Below are positions 20,828-30,805 of a stretch of 64,000 nt of DNA, piece by piece (the stretch's first letter is position 1; every line of letters begins with the position of its first letter). The stretch is from Erwinia tracheiphila. GTDB taxonomy: Bacteria > Pseudomonadota > Gammaproteobacteria > Enterobacterales > Enterobacteriaceae. Both the position numbers and the translations under genes were made by a program. Location of the stretch: assembly GCF_021365465.1 (NCBI RefSeq), contig NZ_CP089932.1, positions 496,001 through 560,000 on the forward strand, in the 5' to 3' direction. The notes under the pieces are model-generated. The model was given only the letters and a program-made list of their open reading frames with translations, was not told the DNA's origin and made no database searches.

Positions 20828-21706
20828 TCAATGGACCTGGGCGTTACCTGTCGTTGAGTCGTTACGAATGGCGGCGATATCCACGGCTTCAAAAATGTAG
20901 TGGCTGCCACAGTAGTCGCAGTGCATATCAATTTGACCGTCTTCAGCAATCATCTGGTCAACTTCTTCTGCTGCCAGCGTGCGTAATACTTCTCCACAGC
21001 GCACCTGTGAACAGGTGCAGTGAAAACTGACGTTCTGTGGATCAAAGAGAGTCACCTCTTCCTGGTGATACAGGCGCCACAATACGTCATTGGCAGGTAA
21101 ATTTAGCAATTCGTCGGTCTTTATGGTTTCGGTCAGGGTGACCAGATGATTGAAATCCTCCGGATTAGCATCTTGCGCAGGCAGAATCTGTAACAAAATA
21201 CCGGCCGCGCCAGGCTTGCCATCATGCTCACCGGTACGAATAAACAGCCTGGTTTGCAGCTGTTCTGAGCGCATAAAATAATCTTCCAGGCATGCTGCCA
21301 GCGTCTCGCCTTCCAGACCGACAACACCCTGATAACGTTCGCCTTCTTTCGGAGAAATGGTGATAACCAGATAGCCATTACCCACCAACTCTTTTAAGGT
21401 GCATCCTGCTGCGATCTCACCCTGCAGCCACGCCGCGCCGCGCATCTGCTGCTGGTTATCACCGTTGATGACCGCGAGCTTCAACGGACCATCCCCCTGT
21501 AACTGCACGGTAATGTCGCCATCAAATTTCAGCGTTGCTGTGAGCAGGCTGGTCGCAACCAGAAGTTCCCCCAGTATCTGCTGAACCGGCGACGGGTAGT
21601 CGTGGCTGTTGATGATTGCCTGCCAGGTGTCGGACACGGTGACCAGTTCACCACGCACGGCGTAGTTCTCAAACAGATAACGCTGCATTTGGTCTTGATG
21701 AACCAT
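20828..21706 (-). CDS. hslO: Redox-regulated chaperone Hsp33
   Basis: Holdase chaperone activated by oxidation and heat. The substrate-binding domain includes [35 protein letters not shown]. The C-terminal redox switch shows the zinc-binding cysteines CTC and CDYC in the usual CXC-X27-32-CXXC arrangement. I use the ATG at 21706 ([22 protein letters not shown]), which fits E. coli; the ATG at 21736 would run into the hslR stop. It follows hslR by 22 bp, as in the hslRO heat-shock operon. Confidence 0.96.
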   Translation of the reverse strand: MVHQDQMQRYLFENYAVRGELVTVSDTWQAIINSHDYPSPVQQILGELLVATSLLTATLKFDGDITVQLQGDGPLKLAVINGDNQQQMRGAAWLQGEIAAGCTLKELVGNGYLVITISPKEGERYQGVVGLEGETLAACLEDYFMRSEQLQTRLFIRTGEHDGKPGAAGILLQILPAQDANPEDFNHLVTLTETIKTDELLNLPANDVLWRLYHQEEVTLFDPQNVSFHCTCSQVRCGEVLRTLAAEEVDQMIAEDGQIDMHCDYCGSHYIFEAVDIAAIRNDSTTGNAQVH

Positions 21707-21728
21707 AGTTCTCTCTCGTTTAGGCGGG

Positions 21729-22130
21729 TTACTCATCGCCAGCGTGTTTAAATTTCAATAACTCCCGCCGCTCTTTTTTATGAGGACGGCGGTCAGGATG
21801 CGGCATGCTCAGTGCATTCATTTTGTGTGCCTGGGCTGTTTTTTCTCTTTTTTCAATGCTTTCAGCGGTTTCGCTATACATCTTCTGTGCTTCCGTCGCG
21901 GGGCGGCGCTGGTCGCTGACGGCGTGGACGATGACGGTTCTTTCATCATTTCCCTGACGCAATGTCAGTTCAGCCAGATGTTCTACGATTTTGCCCGGCC
22001 TGGTGCGTTGACCATTGTAATGAACTTTGCCGCCTTCAATCATCTCGCGGGCCGTGGAGCGGGTTTTGTAAAAGCGGGCGGCCCAAAGCCATTTGTCAAG
22101 GCGCACTGCTTGTGTGGGTGTTTCTTTCAT
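21729..22130 (-). CDS. hslR: Heat-shock ribosome rescue protein Hsp15
   Basis: Binds 50S subunits carrying stalled nascent chains after heat shock. The S4 RNA-binding fold is at residues 9-75 ([34 protein letters not shown]), followed by a basic tail. It has 133 residues, identical in length to E. coli. Operon with hslO. The HAD phosphatase yrfG, which sits between hslR and igaA in E. coli, is missing. Confidence 0.96.
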   Translation of the reverse strand: MKETPTQAVRLDKWLWAARFYKTRSTAREMIEGGKVHYNGQRTRPGKIVEHLAELTLRQGNDERTVIVHAVSDQRRPATEAQKMYSETAESIEKREKTAQAHKMNALSMPHPDRRPHKKERRELLKFKHAGDE

Positions 22131-22260
22131 CGCTGCTCCTTTTCAGGAAAAACCTTATGTGTGGGCTGTACGCCAGAAATCAAGAACCTGTATGGAGAGG
22201 TAATCAGAAGTGTCTGGATGAGGGCACGCTAGCGTTAAAAATAGCATAAAACTGACAGAC

Positions 22261-24399
22261 TCAGAACAGCGGACGGATGCCTTCACTGCTCCCAGGCGTG
22301 TGGTTGAAGCATTTATCGTAATAACTTTGAATCGCGCTGGTGCGAAGGCGATTACGGTGAATGCGTTTAAGCGCAAGCAGGCTGTTGATGATAAAGCTTA
22401 ATGCGCTGACGACCAGAAGCAGGCTGTTACCAAGATAACGAACAAGCGTAAGGACATCCGGCTCACTGTGCAGGGCAATATGGCGGGTTCCGTTGGCATC
22501 AGTAGTAATGCTGGTGACGATACCGCTGGCAGAGAACGAGGTGTGCAGGAGCATTCCTGCCAGGCGTTGCAATTCAGGCCATTGTTCTGGCGCGTCATAA
22601 TCGAACAGCGAAACACCAGGGGGCTGCTGGCTGACCAGCTGTTTACCTTCATCACTCAGGATCACAAAACCGCCGGGTGGCGGACTGTTCAGAGCTTCCG
22701 CCGCCCGGCGTGTTTCCCGATAGAAGAAGGATGAAGTCGCAGTATTGACCAGATTTTCAAGCGCTTCGGCACTGACCCGACGTAATAATACATTCATGCC
22801 ATTGAGTGCGCCGGAGTCGGCCCGGTGTACCAGCGTTTCCCAATCTTTAGCATTACCAAGGTTAACCAGTGCATTTTTAAGTCTGATACAGTCTTGCGCC
22901 TGGCTGCATAAATCCTGCGTTCTCAATACGATATCAGAAAAGTTATCCAGTAAAATCATTCCGGATTTCTGGATAGCGGTAGCGAGTTGTGGATTCAGTT
23001 TTTGATCGGTATTGTTCTGAGGGTGAAGCTGCTGATTGGTCGTGGCCAGTAGTGCGGTCGCTTTATCAATAATGTCTGACTGGGGCTGCGGCAGCGGTGC
23101 GGCCGTGTTCCAGTAAATGGCTGAACAGTCGAAGGGCATAAAGTTATAAGAGCGGTTTCCCTGATAGAGGGCAGGGATAGAGCACATTCCTTCACCGTTC
23201 ACTTTCAGACTGTCTCCGACGCGCAGTGGCGTCTTATCTAACTCACCAACGGAATGTACCTGTACGCTTTCTGTGCCTTTAAGCCATGCCATACTCAGCT
23301 TCAGCGGCATGCTTAATGGGACCCACGATATCAGCAGCAAGAGCACTAAAAGTGAACCGGCTGCCAGCACCATGTTTTTTCGCCAGCGCTGTACAGGAAA
23401 ATTGCGCACCTCGTCCTGTAACGAGAGAAAACGTCCCTGGCGTACAACATGGCGGCTGAGATAGATATCGACTTCCGTCGACTGGCCAAGATCGTTCGCA
23501 ACCCAGGGTTGCCAGTGCGCGGGGTAGATAAGATCGATAATACCTAACGATATATTACTGACCTGCCCCTGATTGGATTCGCCAAACAATCCCCAACGCT
23601 TGGGCGCACCTCTCAGTGAATGAATATCCTTCAAGTCCTTCTCGCCGGGACGGCGATAGAGAGACCAGCAGCTAACCAAAATGACAGTGATGGCTGCAAT
23701 TATCAACCACGTCATTAAAATGCTTGGCCCGTTCAAGCTAAAAAATATCAGCAAAAGAGCGATATTGATGGCAAAGGCTTCACGGGTGCCATCGGGTCGA
23801 CGGAGTGCATACTCATCGCGCGTCTCTTTGCGCATCTTAATCAGCTCAATATTTTCACTTTCTTCTTGTCTGATTGAGGCGTTCTGGCCAGCAGGCCTGA
23901 CGATGGGCGGCAAGGAAGGCTGTTCATAGGCATAGTTAACCAGTGAATGGCCGTTCAACGAGATAACCAACGGAATACTTTGTGTCTTAATGAGTTCGAC
24001 AAAGTTTTCATCCGTAATGTACTGCTCCCAATGTGGCGGGAGATGAACTTCAACGGCGTCAAGATAATAGCGCCATTTGTAGGGATCATCAGTAGACAAA
24101 CCATAGCGCGTAATTGAACGTGTAACAGGGTAAACATTGCTGCTTTGTGAGCTCAGGACAAGATGATCGGTTGTACCGCTGGCCCCGCTTGGGATAACGC
24201 TGCTACGGTGTTTTTCCAGTGAGTCGATGTAATGTTCAACGGCTTTGCGTTCGTCATCGTTAAGCTTACGGAATGGGGGACTAATGAATGGCAGTGGTTT
24301 CGCCAACGGCGGCCTGTGCCGCATAGCGTACCAGAAGAAACAACCTGCTCCGAGCGAACAGGCCAGCATCACAGCCAATATAATGACTATTGCGCTCAT
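22261..24399 (-). CDS. igaA: Inner-membrane Rcs attenuator IgaA (YrfF)
   Basis: Represses the Rcs phosphorelay (through RcsD) and is essential in many relatives unless Rcs is inactivated. It has 712 residues versus 711 in E. coli. Hydrophobic segments at about 2-24, 207-225, 226-243, 340-360 and 645-665 match the five-TM topology with a large periplasmic domain between the last two. A cysteine pair (QDLCSQAQDC) lies in the periplasmic part. Divergent from nudE. Confidence 0.93.
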   Translation of the reverse strand: MSAIVIILAVMLACSLGAGCFFWYAMRHRPPLAKPLPFISPPFRKLNDDERKAVEHYIDSLEKHRSSVIPSGASGTTDHLVLSSQSSNVYPVTRSITRYGLSTDDPYKWRYYLDAVEVHLPPHWEQYITDENFVELIKTQSIPLVISLNGHSLVNYAYEQPSLPPIVRPAGQNASIRQEESENIELIKMRKETRDEYALRRPDGTREAFAINIALLLIFFSLNGPSILMTWLIIAAITVILVSCWSLYRRPGEKDLKDIHSLRGAPKRWGLFGESNQGQVSNISLGIIDLIYPAHWQPWVANDLGQSTEVDIYLSRHVVRQGRFLSLQDEVRNFPVQRWRKNMVLAAGSLLVLLLLISWVPLSMPLKLSMAWLKGTESVQVHSVGELDKTPLRVGDSLKVNGEGMCSIPALYQGNRSYNFMPFDCSAIYWNTAAPLPQPQSDIIDKATALLATTNQQLHPQNNTDQKLNPQLATAIQKSGMILLDNFSDIVLRTQDLCSQAQDCIRLKNALVNLGNAKDWETLVHRADSGALNGMNVLLRRVSAEALENLVNTATSSFFYRETRRAAEALNSPPPGGFVILSDEGKQLVSQQPPGVSLFDYDAPEQWPELQRLAGMLLHTSFSASGIVTSITTDANGTRHIALHSEPDVLTLVRYLGNSLLLVVSALSFIINSLLALKRIHRNRLRTSAIQSYYDKCFNHTPGSSEGIRPLF

Positions 24400-24803
24400 G
24401 CAACCCTCATTCCTGCCACTTTGCTCCTGTAGCTTTGCTGAACACGCCTGTCCTGAACATTGGATTAGTGCATTGTGACGGGTTTAGACGGAGCTGGCAA
24501 TCTACTGTGTGTACTAAAATAGCGCACAAAATCATAAAATTAGAATAATTATATATGAGTTATGGAAATCATACTAACAATCTGTGTCCAGTATCAGTAT
24601 CGGCATAATCCTATTTTATTTGGCGTTAATTGACTTTTTAGAAAATATCCAGCTGTTAAGTGACTGATTTGTTATAAATATGGAGCGTTTTGTATGCGAT
24701 GATGGCTTTCCTCGTGCGGCAGGGGCGTAATGGGGATATTATTGACAGATAAACCTCAATCACTGGGCAGTATTGCTCATACAGGCTTTTAGCTGGGGCT
24801 CTT
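24400..24803. promoter_or_regulatory. igaA-nudE divergent intergenic region
   Basis: 404 bases, AT-rich around 24520-24640, without a supported gene. It must contain both promoters. A TTGACA at 24745-24750 is a possible -35 for nudE, but I could not match a convincing -10. Confidence 0.35.
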
Positions 24804-25370
24804 ATGACCAGACAGTTGCAGAAACCCAAAATTCTTAATGTTGAAACTGCCGCACGTTCACGTCTCTTTACGGTTGAAGCTGTCGATCTGGAATTTAGCA
24901 ACGGCGCACGACGTGTATATGAACGGATGAAACCCTCGGGCCGTGAGGCGGTGATGATCGTACCCATTGTTCATAACTATCTGATCCTCATCCAGGAATA
25001 TGCGGTGGCATTGGAAAACTACGAATTGGGGTTCCCGAAGGGGGTAATCGATCCAGGTGAAACTGCGGTTGAGGCGGCCAATCGTGAACTCAAAGAAGAA
25101 ATTGGGTATGGCGCGGGAAAGCTGTCGTTATTGGGCCAGGTCACGCTTGCGCCTTCCTATTTCTCCAGCAAGATGAATATCCTGGTTGCAGAAGGATTAT
25201 ACGAAGAGAAACTTGAAGGGGATGAGCCAGAACCCCTGCTGCAGCGGTGGTGGCCACTGGATAATTTGCTGGCCCTGCTGGAGGAGCCGGACTTCCGCGA
25301 GGCACGTACCATTAGTGCGCTGTTTATGGTCAGGGAATGGCTGGTCAGTCAGGGAAGGCTGCATTACTGA
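24804..25370 (+). CDS. nudE: ADP-compounds hydrolase NudE
   Basis: Nudix hydrolase acting on ADP-ribose, NADH and diadenosine nucleotides. The Nudix box GX5EX7REUXEEXGU is complete: G-VIDPG-E-TAVEAAN-RELKEEIGY. N-terminal sequence QKPKILNVETAARSRLFTVEAVDLEFSNG is closely E. coli-like. 188 residues (E. coli 186). Conserved next to mrcA, but here an IS200-type element is inserted between the two. Confidence 0.95.
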   Translation: MTRQLQKPKILNVETAARSRLFTVEAVDLEFSNGARRVYERMKPSGREAVMIVPIVHNYLILIQEYAVALENYELGFPKGVIDPGETAVEAANRELKEEIGYGAGKLSLLGQVTLAPSYFSSKMNILVAEGLYEEKLEGDEPEPLLQRWWPLDNLLALLEEPDFREARTISALFMVREWLVSQGRLHY

Positions 25371-25389
25371 TTTGGCGAGACACAAAGAG

Positions 25390-25423
25390 AAAAAGGGGGG
25401 CCGTATTAGCCCATCCCTTTTTT
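25390..25423 (+). terminator. nudE terminator
   Basis: AAAAAGGG...CCCTTTTTT with an inner GGGC/GCCC pairing, ending in a T-run, 20 bp past nudE. Confidence 0.75.
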
Positions 25424-25424
25424 A

Positions 25425-26065
25425 TCCCTGCATGAACACCACCTCCTGTGGAGGTGGTCAGCAATAAGCTGGCTCTGCCAGTCATGCTACTCATGGGAAA
25501 ATCCGAATCTGTTATCCCCATAACTGCCAGGGATTTAACCATGAGCAGATTCCAGAAAGCATCTCATGTGCACTGGTGTTGTCAATATCATATCGTATGG
25601 ACACCCAGGTACCGGTTTCGCATTCTCAGGAACAATGTTGGTAAAGAGGTCTGTAAGCCGATAAGGATCTCAGGTGAGCAGTCCGGGATAGAAGTAGTGG
25701 AGCTGAATGTCCAGACAGACCATGTCCATTTGCGGGTAAAAGTGCCTCCACGGCTTTCGATTTCCCATGTAACAGGCGACTTAAAGGGTAAAACAGCCCT
25801 TCGATTGTTCAGTAAATTTCCCTGCCTGCGTAAGAACAAGCAGTGGGGGAATGATTTTTGGGCAAGAAGTTATTGTGTCGATACCGTAGGTATAAACGAA
25901 GAAATGATAATAAAGTACGTGAAGTATCAGGAAAAACATGAAGTTGAAGAGAGCCAGCTTCCACTGAAAGAAGTGTGAAGGGAAGGCTCTCTGAGTCTGG
26001 ACTTAGTGCGCCCCTGTGGGGCGAAATTAATGCCACCTGCTATGCAGGTGGTTTTTTACTCGCTG
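25425..26065 (+). mobile_element. IS200/IS605-family element, tnpA-only
   Basis: A single-gene element. Left-end hairpin 25438-25458 (ACCACCTCC/GGAGGTGGT, 3-nt loop); right-end hairpin 26033-26051 (CCACCTGC/GCAGGTGG) with a second small stem at 26009-26023 (CGCCCC/GGGGCG). As expected for this family there are no terminal inverted repeats or target duplications, so the outer borders are approximate. Confidence 0.8.
25541..25978 (+). CDS. tnpA: IS200-type Y1 transposase TnpA
   Basis: Single-strand-specific HUH transposase that acts by peel-and-paste of hairpin-ended DNA. The HUH motif is HVH within NVQTDHVHLRVKVPP, and the C-terminal helix with the catalytic Tyr is in NDFWARSYCVDTVGINEEMIIKYVKYQEKHE. 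The N-terminus HVHWCCQYHIVWTPRYRFRIL is typical. At 145 residues the frame is uninterrupted and both hairpin ends are present, so this copy may still be active. The start has AGGGA upstream; no tnpB accompanies it. Confidence 0.9.
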   Translation: MSRFQKASHVHWCCQYHIVWTPRYRFRILRNNVGKEVCKPIRISGEQSGIEVVELNVQTDHVHLRVKVPPRLSISHVTGDLKGKTALRLFSKFPCLRKNKQWGNDFWARSYCVDTVGINEEMIIKYVKYQEKHEVEESQLPLKEV

Positions 26066-26205
26066 AAAGCGCTGACCTCCAGGCGAGGACATCAATATGC
26101 TTTGCATTACTGCGCTGTGTGTTAAATGTTACAATGCGTACCACCACCATGATAACAATCAAAGCCACCTTGTATGGCGGTGGTTTCTTACGGTGGCTGT
26201 GAGGA

Positions 26206-28752
26206 TCAGAAGAGTTCGCGGCTCTGCCCGTTATCCATTAACGTGGTGCCAACATTATGCACGGAATATTCTGTTGGCTGAGTGCCGTTAATAAAATATT
26301 CCTGCCGGGTATTACCACCACCATTAGCCAGTTTACCTGTACTACGATCGATAGTGACGGTGACCACGCCATCAGGCGGCGTCAGTGGCTGCAGTGGCAC
26401 ACCATCCAGCGCGATTTTCATATAATCATCCCAGGCTGGCTGCGCACTTTTTGCACCGCCTTCATAGCCAGAAATCTGGTCTTTAATCACCCCGGATGCG
26501 GTGGAACGCCCTAAATCGCGGCGATGATCGTCGAAACCAATCCAGACTGACGTAACGACTCCCGGGCCATAGCCTGAAAACCACGCATCTTTCGAGTTGT
26601 TGGTGGTGCCAGTTTTTCCGCCAATATCGTTGCGTTTCAAATCACGATTTGCACGCCAACCTGTCCCCATCCAGCCCGGCTCACCAAAAATGTTCGAATT
26701 CAGCGCACTCTTAATCAGGAAAGAGAGCGGGGTGTTAATGACATGCGGAGCATATTGCTGCTGGCTATCCTGTTGCCGGCTAACCTGCTCTAACTGAGCT
26801 TGAGGCACGGCAACATTCCTGCCTTCCTGGGATATCGATGGATTTTCCACGCTGTCTTCATTCATGGCGACAGCTTTTTTAGTTTCACCATAAATTACTG
26901 GCAGGTTGCATTCCGGGCAGGCCACTTTAGGCTTCTCTTCAAAGACAGTGATGCCCTGTTGATTCTCAATTTTGCTGATAAACCAGGGATCAACCAGGAA
27001 GCCACCGTTGGCCATCACCGCATAGCCACGGACAATCTGTAATGGCGTAAATGCGGCAGAGCCCAGCGCGAGTGATTCGGTATGAACGATATTTTGTGCC
27101 GGGAAACCAAAACGTTGCAGGTATTCCGCTGCATAATCGACCCCCATAGCGCGCATGGCACGAACCATGACCACGTTTTTAGACTGGCCAAGTCCCTGAC
27201 GCAGGCGAATTTGACCGTCATAGGTGGGAGGCGAATTTTTTGGACGCCAGTCTGCGCCTGCGCCTGCATCCCAGCGTGAGATGGGGACATCATTGAGAAT
27301 TGAGGCCAGCGTCAGGCCACGGTCCATTGCTGCGGTATAAAGAAACGGTTTGATATTCGAACCAACTTGGCGTAGCGCCTGGGTGGCACGGTTGAATTTA
27401 CTTTGATTAAAATCGAACCCGCCAACCAGCGCAAGGATGGCACCATTGTGGGGATCGAGAGAAACCAGGGACGAATTAACATCCGGTATCTGGCCCAGCC
27501 ACCACTCATTATTAACCTGACGTACCCAAACCTGTTCGCCTGGTTGAACCACTGCCGCTACCGAGACGGGCGTACGACCTTGAACGGTGTCTGATTTATA
27601 AGGACGCGCCCAACGCATACCATCTATTCCTAACCTCACACTGCTGCCATCGCGCATCAATGCGGTCGCGCGTTCGCCTGTGATGTCGGTGATCACCGAC
27701 GGAAAAAGCGGGCCATAAACCGGTAGCGCTTTCAGTGACTTCAGAATTTCTGTTTGTTCCCATGGACGCTGGTCGACTTTCCACAGGACATTAGCCGGAC
27801 CACGATAGCCATGACGCATATCATAATTAATCACATTGTCCTGCACAGACTTTTGCGCGGCCAGCTGTAATTTCCGGGTAATTGTCGTGGTGACCTTATA
27901 ACCATCGTTGTACGCATTATCACCATAGCGTTTGACCATCTCCTGGCGCACCATCTCGGTCAGATAAGGGGCAGAGAAAGCGATAACCGGAACGTGGTAG
28001 TTGGCGACCAGTGGCGTACTGCGGGCTTCATCATATTGCGCCTGGGTAATGTAATGCTGATCCAGCATACGACTCAGCACAACATTGCGGCGCTGCAACG
28101 CCCGTTCTGGAGAATAAAGTGGGTTAAAGGTTGATGGTGCCTTTGGAAGACCGGCAATCATTGCCATTTCACTCAGCGAGAGCTGGTCAACGCTTTTACC
28201 GAAATAGACTTGAGCAGCGGCACCCACGCCGTACGCGCGATAGCCGAGGTAAATCTTATTCAGATAAAGCTCAAGGATCTCATCCTTACTCATCATCTGC
28301 TCAATACGTAAAGCAAGGAAAGCCTCCTTGATTTTGCGCATCAGCGTACGTTCAGGACTGAGGAAGAAGTTACGGGCCAGCTGTTGTGTGATCGTACTGG
28401 CACCCTGCGAAGCATGGCCAGAAACCATCGCAATGCTTGCGGCACGGAAAATACCAATGGGATCAACGCCGTGATGTTCATAGAAACGACTGTCTTCCGT
28501 CGCAATGAACGCTTTCACCAGTACAGGCGGCATTTCCTGCAATTTCAGAGGAATACGGCGCTTTTCGCCATACTGCGCAATCAGCTCATTATCAGCACTG
28601 TAAACCTGCATTGGCGTCTGTAAGCGCACATCTTTCAGTGTGGTGACATCGGGCAGCTGCGGCTCTATGTATTTATAAAGACCATAGATAGAGCTTGCTC
28701 CCAGCAAAATGCAACACAGTACAAGGATCAAAAAATACTTTACGAACTTCAC
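26206..28752 (-). CDS. mrcA: Penicillin-binding protein 1a
   Basis: Bifunctional class A PBP that polymerises and crosslinks peptidoglycan. A single N-terminal TM (about 5-27), a glycosyltransferase domain (AFIATEDSRFYEHHGVD, GASTITQQLARN), an OB-like insert, and a transpeptidase domain with SxxK in GSNIKPF, SxN in QSKNVVMVRAM, and KTGTT. 848 residues versus 850 in E. coli. Divergent from the hof operon, the standard arrangement. Confidence 0.97.
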   Translation of the reverse strand: MKFVKYFLILVLCCILLGASSIYGLYKYIEPQLPDVTTLKDVRLQTPMQVYSADNELIAQYGEKRRIPLKLQEMPPVLVKAFIATEDSRFYEHHGVDPIGIFRAASIAMVSGHASQGASTITQQLARNFFLSPERTLMRKIKEAFLALRIEQMMSKDEILELYLNKIYLGYRAYGVGAAAQVYFGKSVDQLSLSEMAMIAGLPKAPSTFNPLYSPERALQRRNVVLSRMLDQHYITQAQYDEARSTPLVANYHVPVIAFSAPYLTEMVRQEMVKRYGDNAYNDGYKVTTTITRKLQLAAQKSVQDNVINYDMRHGYRGPANVLWKVDQRPWEQTEILKSLKALPVYGPLFPSVITDITGERATALMRDGSSVRLGIDGMRWARPYKSDTVQGRTPVSVAAVVQPGEQVWVRQVNNEWWLGQIPDVNSSLVSLDPHNGAILALVGGFDFNQSKFNRATQALRQVGSNIKPFLYTAAMDRGLTLASILNDVPISRWDAGAGADWRPKNSPPTYDGQIRLRQGLGQSKNVVMVRAMRAMGVDYAAEYLQRFGFPAQNIVHTESLALGSAAFTPLQIVRGYAVMANGGFLVDPWFISKIENQQGITVFEEKPKVACPECNLPVIYGETKKAVAMNEDSVENPSISQEGRNVAVPQAQLEQVSRQQDSQQQYAPHVINTPLSFLIKSALNSNIFGEPGWMGTGWRANRDLKRNDIGGKTGTTNNSKDAWFSGYGPGVVTSVWIGFDDHRRDLGRSTASGVIKDQISGYEGGAKSAQPAWDDYMKIALDGVPLQPLTPPDGVVTVTIDRSTGKLANGGGNTRQEYFINGTQPTEYSVHNVGTTLMDNGQSRELF

Positions 28753-28903
28753 CTGATATTTTCCATCTTAAGTGGCCTGGACAGTTTATAAACAATCGCG
28801 CGGTAGTATAAAGGCAAGCCAGACGCCTGGATACCTCAATTTCTGATACGGAGAATTTCGGAGCGGGTAATTTTTGGCATTGACAATACGGAGATTGCAT
28901 TAA

Positions 28904-29728
28904 ATGGCATTTAAGACATGGCAAGTTGGCCTGGATATACAGAATGGGCAAATGTGTGCCCTTGGTATTCTTCGGCGTCGCGGCGGGTGGCAATTACGAC
29001 ACTGGTGGCAACATGCTTTGCCGAAAGATACGTTGATACACGGTCATCTGCAACAATCCGGCGTACTTAAAACAATATTGCAACGATGGCGAAAGCAGTT
29101 GCCTTCCCGTATTTCGTTGCGTGTTGGGTTTCCGCCTCAGTTGGTGCTGCAACGGAAGATTGATATGCCCGATCGGCATTTACGGGAACCCTGTTGTGCC
29201 AGCTACATTTCTGCTGCGGCAAAACGCTTTTTTCCTGTTGAACCCGAAACGTTGACGCTGGATTATCGTCAACCAGAACTACATGATAATCAGTTATGGC
29301 TCACCGCAACACGGCGTGAAGCCCTGAAAAGCTGGACAGATTTGTTGCAAGAAGCAGACCTCTACCCTCAGGTAATGGAATTAACGCCCGCCGCGCTGTG
29401 CGCTCTGGCAAAGCATATGCTGCTGACACCGGGTTCGGCACTGATCCACAGGCTGGAAGACCATTGGCTGTGGTATTGCGTTAAGCAACAGCCGTCCTGG
29501 GGATGGTGTTCACTGGAAGACGCACCTGTTTTCAGCATATTGCGTCAGAAATATCTGTCCGATCAGGTTTCGTTTCACTACAGCTCAATGACGGCAACCT
29601 GCCTGCCTGAAGATTCGCAATGGTTAAATCCCTTCCGGGTGCTTGCCCACCAGCAACCTCCATTGCCCATGATGCCGGGTGCATTTTCCGTTGCGGCAGG
29701 ACTGGCGTTGCGCCCGGGGGATGCCTGA
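28904..29728 (+). CDS. hofM: Pilus assembly PilM-like protein HofM
   Basis: First gene of hofMNOPQ, which resembles type IV pilus genes pilMNOPQ and is linked to use of DNA as nutrient. HofM is the actin-like cytoplasmic platform component; WQVGLDIQNGQMCALGILRRRGGWQL is its opening strand pattern. 274 residues (E. coli 259). The stop overlaps the hofN start by one base. Confidence 0.88.
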   Translation: MAFKTWQVGLDIQNGQMCALGILRRRGGWQLRHWWQHALPKDTLIHGHLQQSGVLKTILQRWRKQLPSRISLRVGFPPQLVLQRKIDMPDRHLREPCCASYISAAAKRFFPVEPETLTLDYRQPELHDNQLWLTATRREALKSWTDLLQEADLYPQVMELTPAALCALAKHMLLTPGSALIHRLEDHWLWYCVKQQPSWGWCSLEDAPVFSILRQKYLSDQVSFHYSSMTATCLPEDSQWLNPFRVLAHQQPPLPMMPGAFSVAAGLALRPGDA

Positions 29729-30312
29729 TGGTTTGGGTTAATTTTTTGCCCTGGCGCGATCGATTACTACGGGCGCGATTGTATCGCTGGTCGCTGGCAG
29801 GGCTGATTTTGTTGGTGGTTTTTCTTATTGCCGTGTTGCTGATTGCTGGCAGGGGAAAGCTTAACGTTCAACTGGCACAGGTCATACAACGCCAGCAAGA
29901 AGCAGGTCAGCAACTGGATGCCCTGAAAGACAAGATAAAGAGACTAGCCCGACAGCGTGCATCTCTGGATCAGGAACTGACTTTAAGACAGCAGCAGCAA
30001 CAGCTTATCGCCAGCTGGGCTGATTTTGCTACTGAACTTGCCAAAATGCTGCCGGAAACGGTGTGGTTGAGTGAACTGAACAAAACGCCGCAACATTTAA
30101 CTCTCACAGGATTTGGCCTGTCGATGGCTGACGTTCAGTCTCTCAGGCAGCAACTCTTGCAGATGCCGCTATTTAGCGCAGTCAGGACAGGAAAACTTAA
30201 CCGTGACCCGCGAGGGTTAATCCAATTCAGCCTGCAGGCTGAATTGAAGCCTGGGAAGGGGAGTTTTTCAGGAAAAGAAACCGAAAAGAACGGAAGAAGC
30301 AATGAATCGTAA
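29728..30312 (+). CDS. hofN: PilN-like protein HofN
   Basis: Inner-membrane PilN-type protein: short cytoplasmic N-terminus (MVWVNFLPWRDRLLRARLYRW, whose VNFLPWR is the PilN signature binding PilM), one TM (about 22-42), then a coiled coil rich in Gln. I start it at the ATG that overlaps the hofM stop (TGATG), giving 194 residues; a longer frame from 29620 is only overlap with hofM. Overlaps hofO by 11 nt. Confidence 0.88.
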   Translation: MVWVNFLPWRDRLLRARLYRWSLAGLILLVVFLIAVLLIAGRGKLNVQLAQVIQRQQEAGQQLDALKDKIKRLARQRASLDQELTLRQQQQQLIASWADFATELAKMLPETVWLSELNKTPQHLTLTGFGLSMADVQSLRQQLLQMPLFSAVRTGKLNRDPRGLIQFSLQAELKPGKGSFSGKETEKNGRSNES

Positions 30313-30805
30313 CTGGCTCACTGACTGGCTGTATTTTCCTTTATGGGGACGTGTTCTCACTTTCTCACTGTGCAGTCTTTTGCTGCTTGGGGCTTTATGG
30401 CTATGTGGCTTAAGGCCTGCGCTGGAAAAGGCCCGGATGTTGGACAGCCTGCAACAGAAACAATCGGCACGTATGCAGGTTGGGTTACGCGATCTGTTAC
30501 TGCAGCCGCCGCTGCTATTGCTTGAGGCCGAAATTACACGTCTGAACACCGCTTTGCTGCCGACAGAAAAAACGGCTTTGTCTCTGGCTGCCCTGATTAT
30601 GCACTCAGGCGGCACTATCGAAACATGGCAACCAAATAATCAGGGCGGCGAAGTGACGATGCGCATGCAGTGGCAGGGATTTTTGTCTGCTTTGGGATAT
30701 TTAAGTGGGCTTTCAGCAAGAATGGTACTGTCAGGTTTCACTCTGACAGAAAAGCAGGGTGCCCTGTTGGTTAAGTTATCGCTGGTACTTAATGATGATT
30801 TATAG
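30302..30805 (+). CDS. hofO: PilO-like protein HofO
   Basis: A 167-residue PilO-type partner of HofN. It has an N-terminal TM (about 19-40, LTFSLCSLLLLGALWLCGL), a coiled coil and a small alpha/beta periplasmic domain. Sequence is poorly conserved in the family and the assignment rests on position and topology. Confidence 0.82.
   Translation: MNRNWLTDWLYFPLWGRVLTFSLCSLLLLGALWLCGLRPALEKARMLDSLQQKQSARMQVGLRDLLLQPPLLLLEAEITRLNTALLPTEKTALSLAALIMHSGGTIETWQPNNQGGEVTMRMQWQGFLSALGYLSGLSARMVLSGFTLTEKQGALLVKLSLVLNDDL

Noticed and set aside
26160..26186. A second IS200 end between the element and mrcA
   Set aside because: The CCACC...GGTGG pairing is imperfect and more simply read as a weak mrcA terminator; not called.
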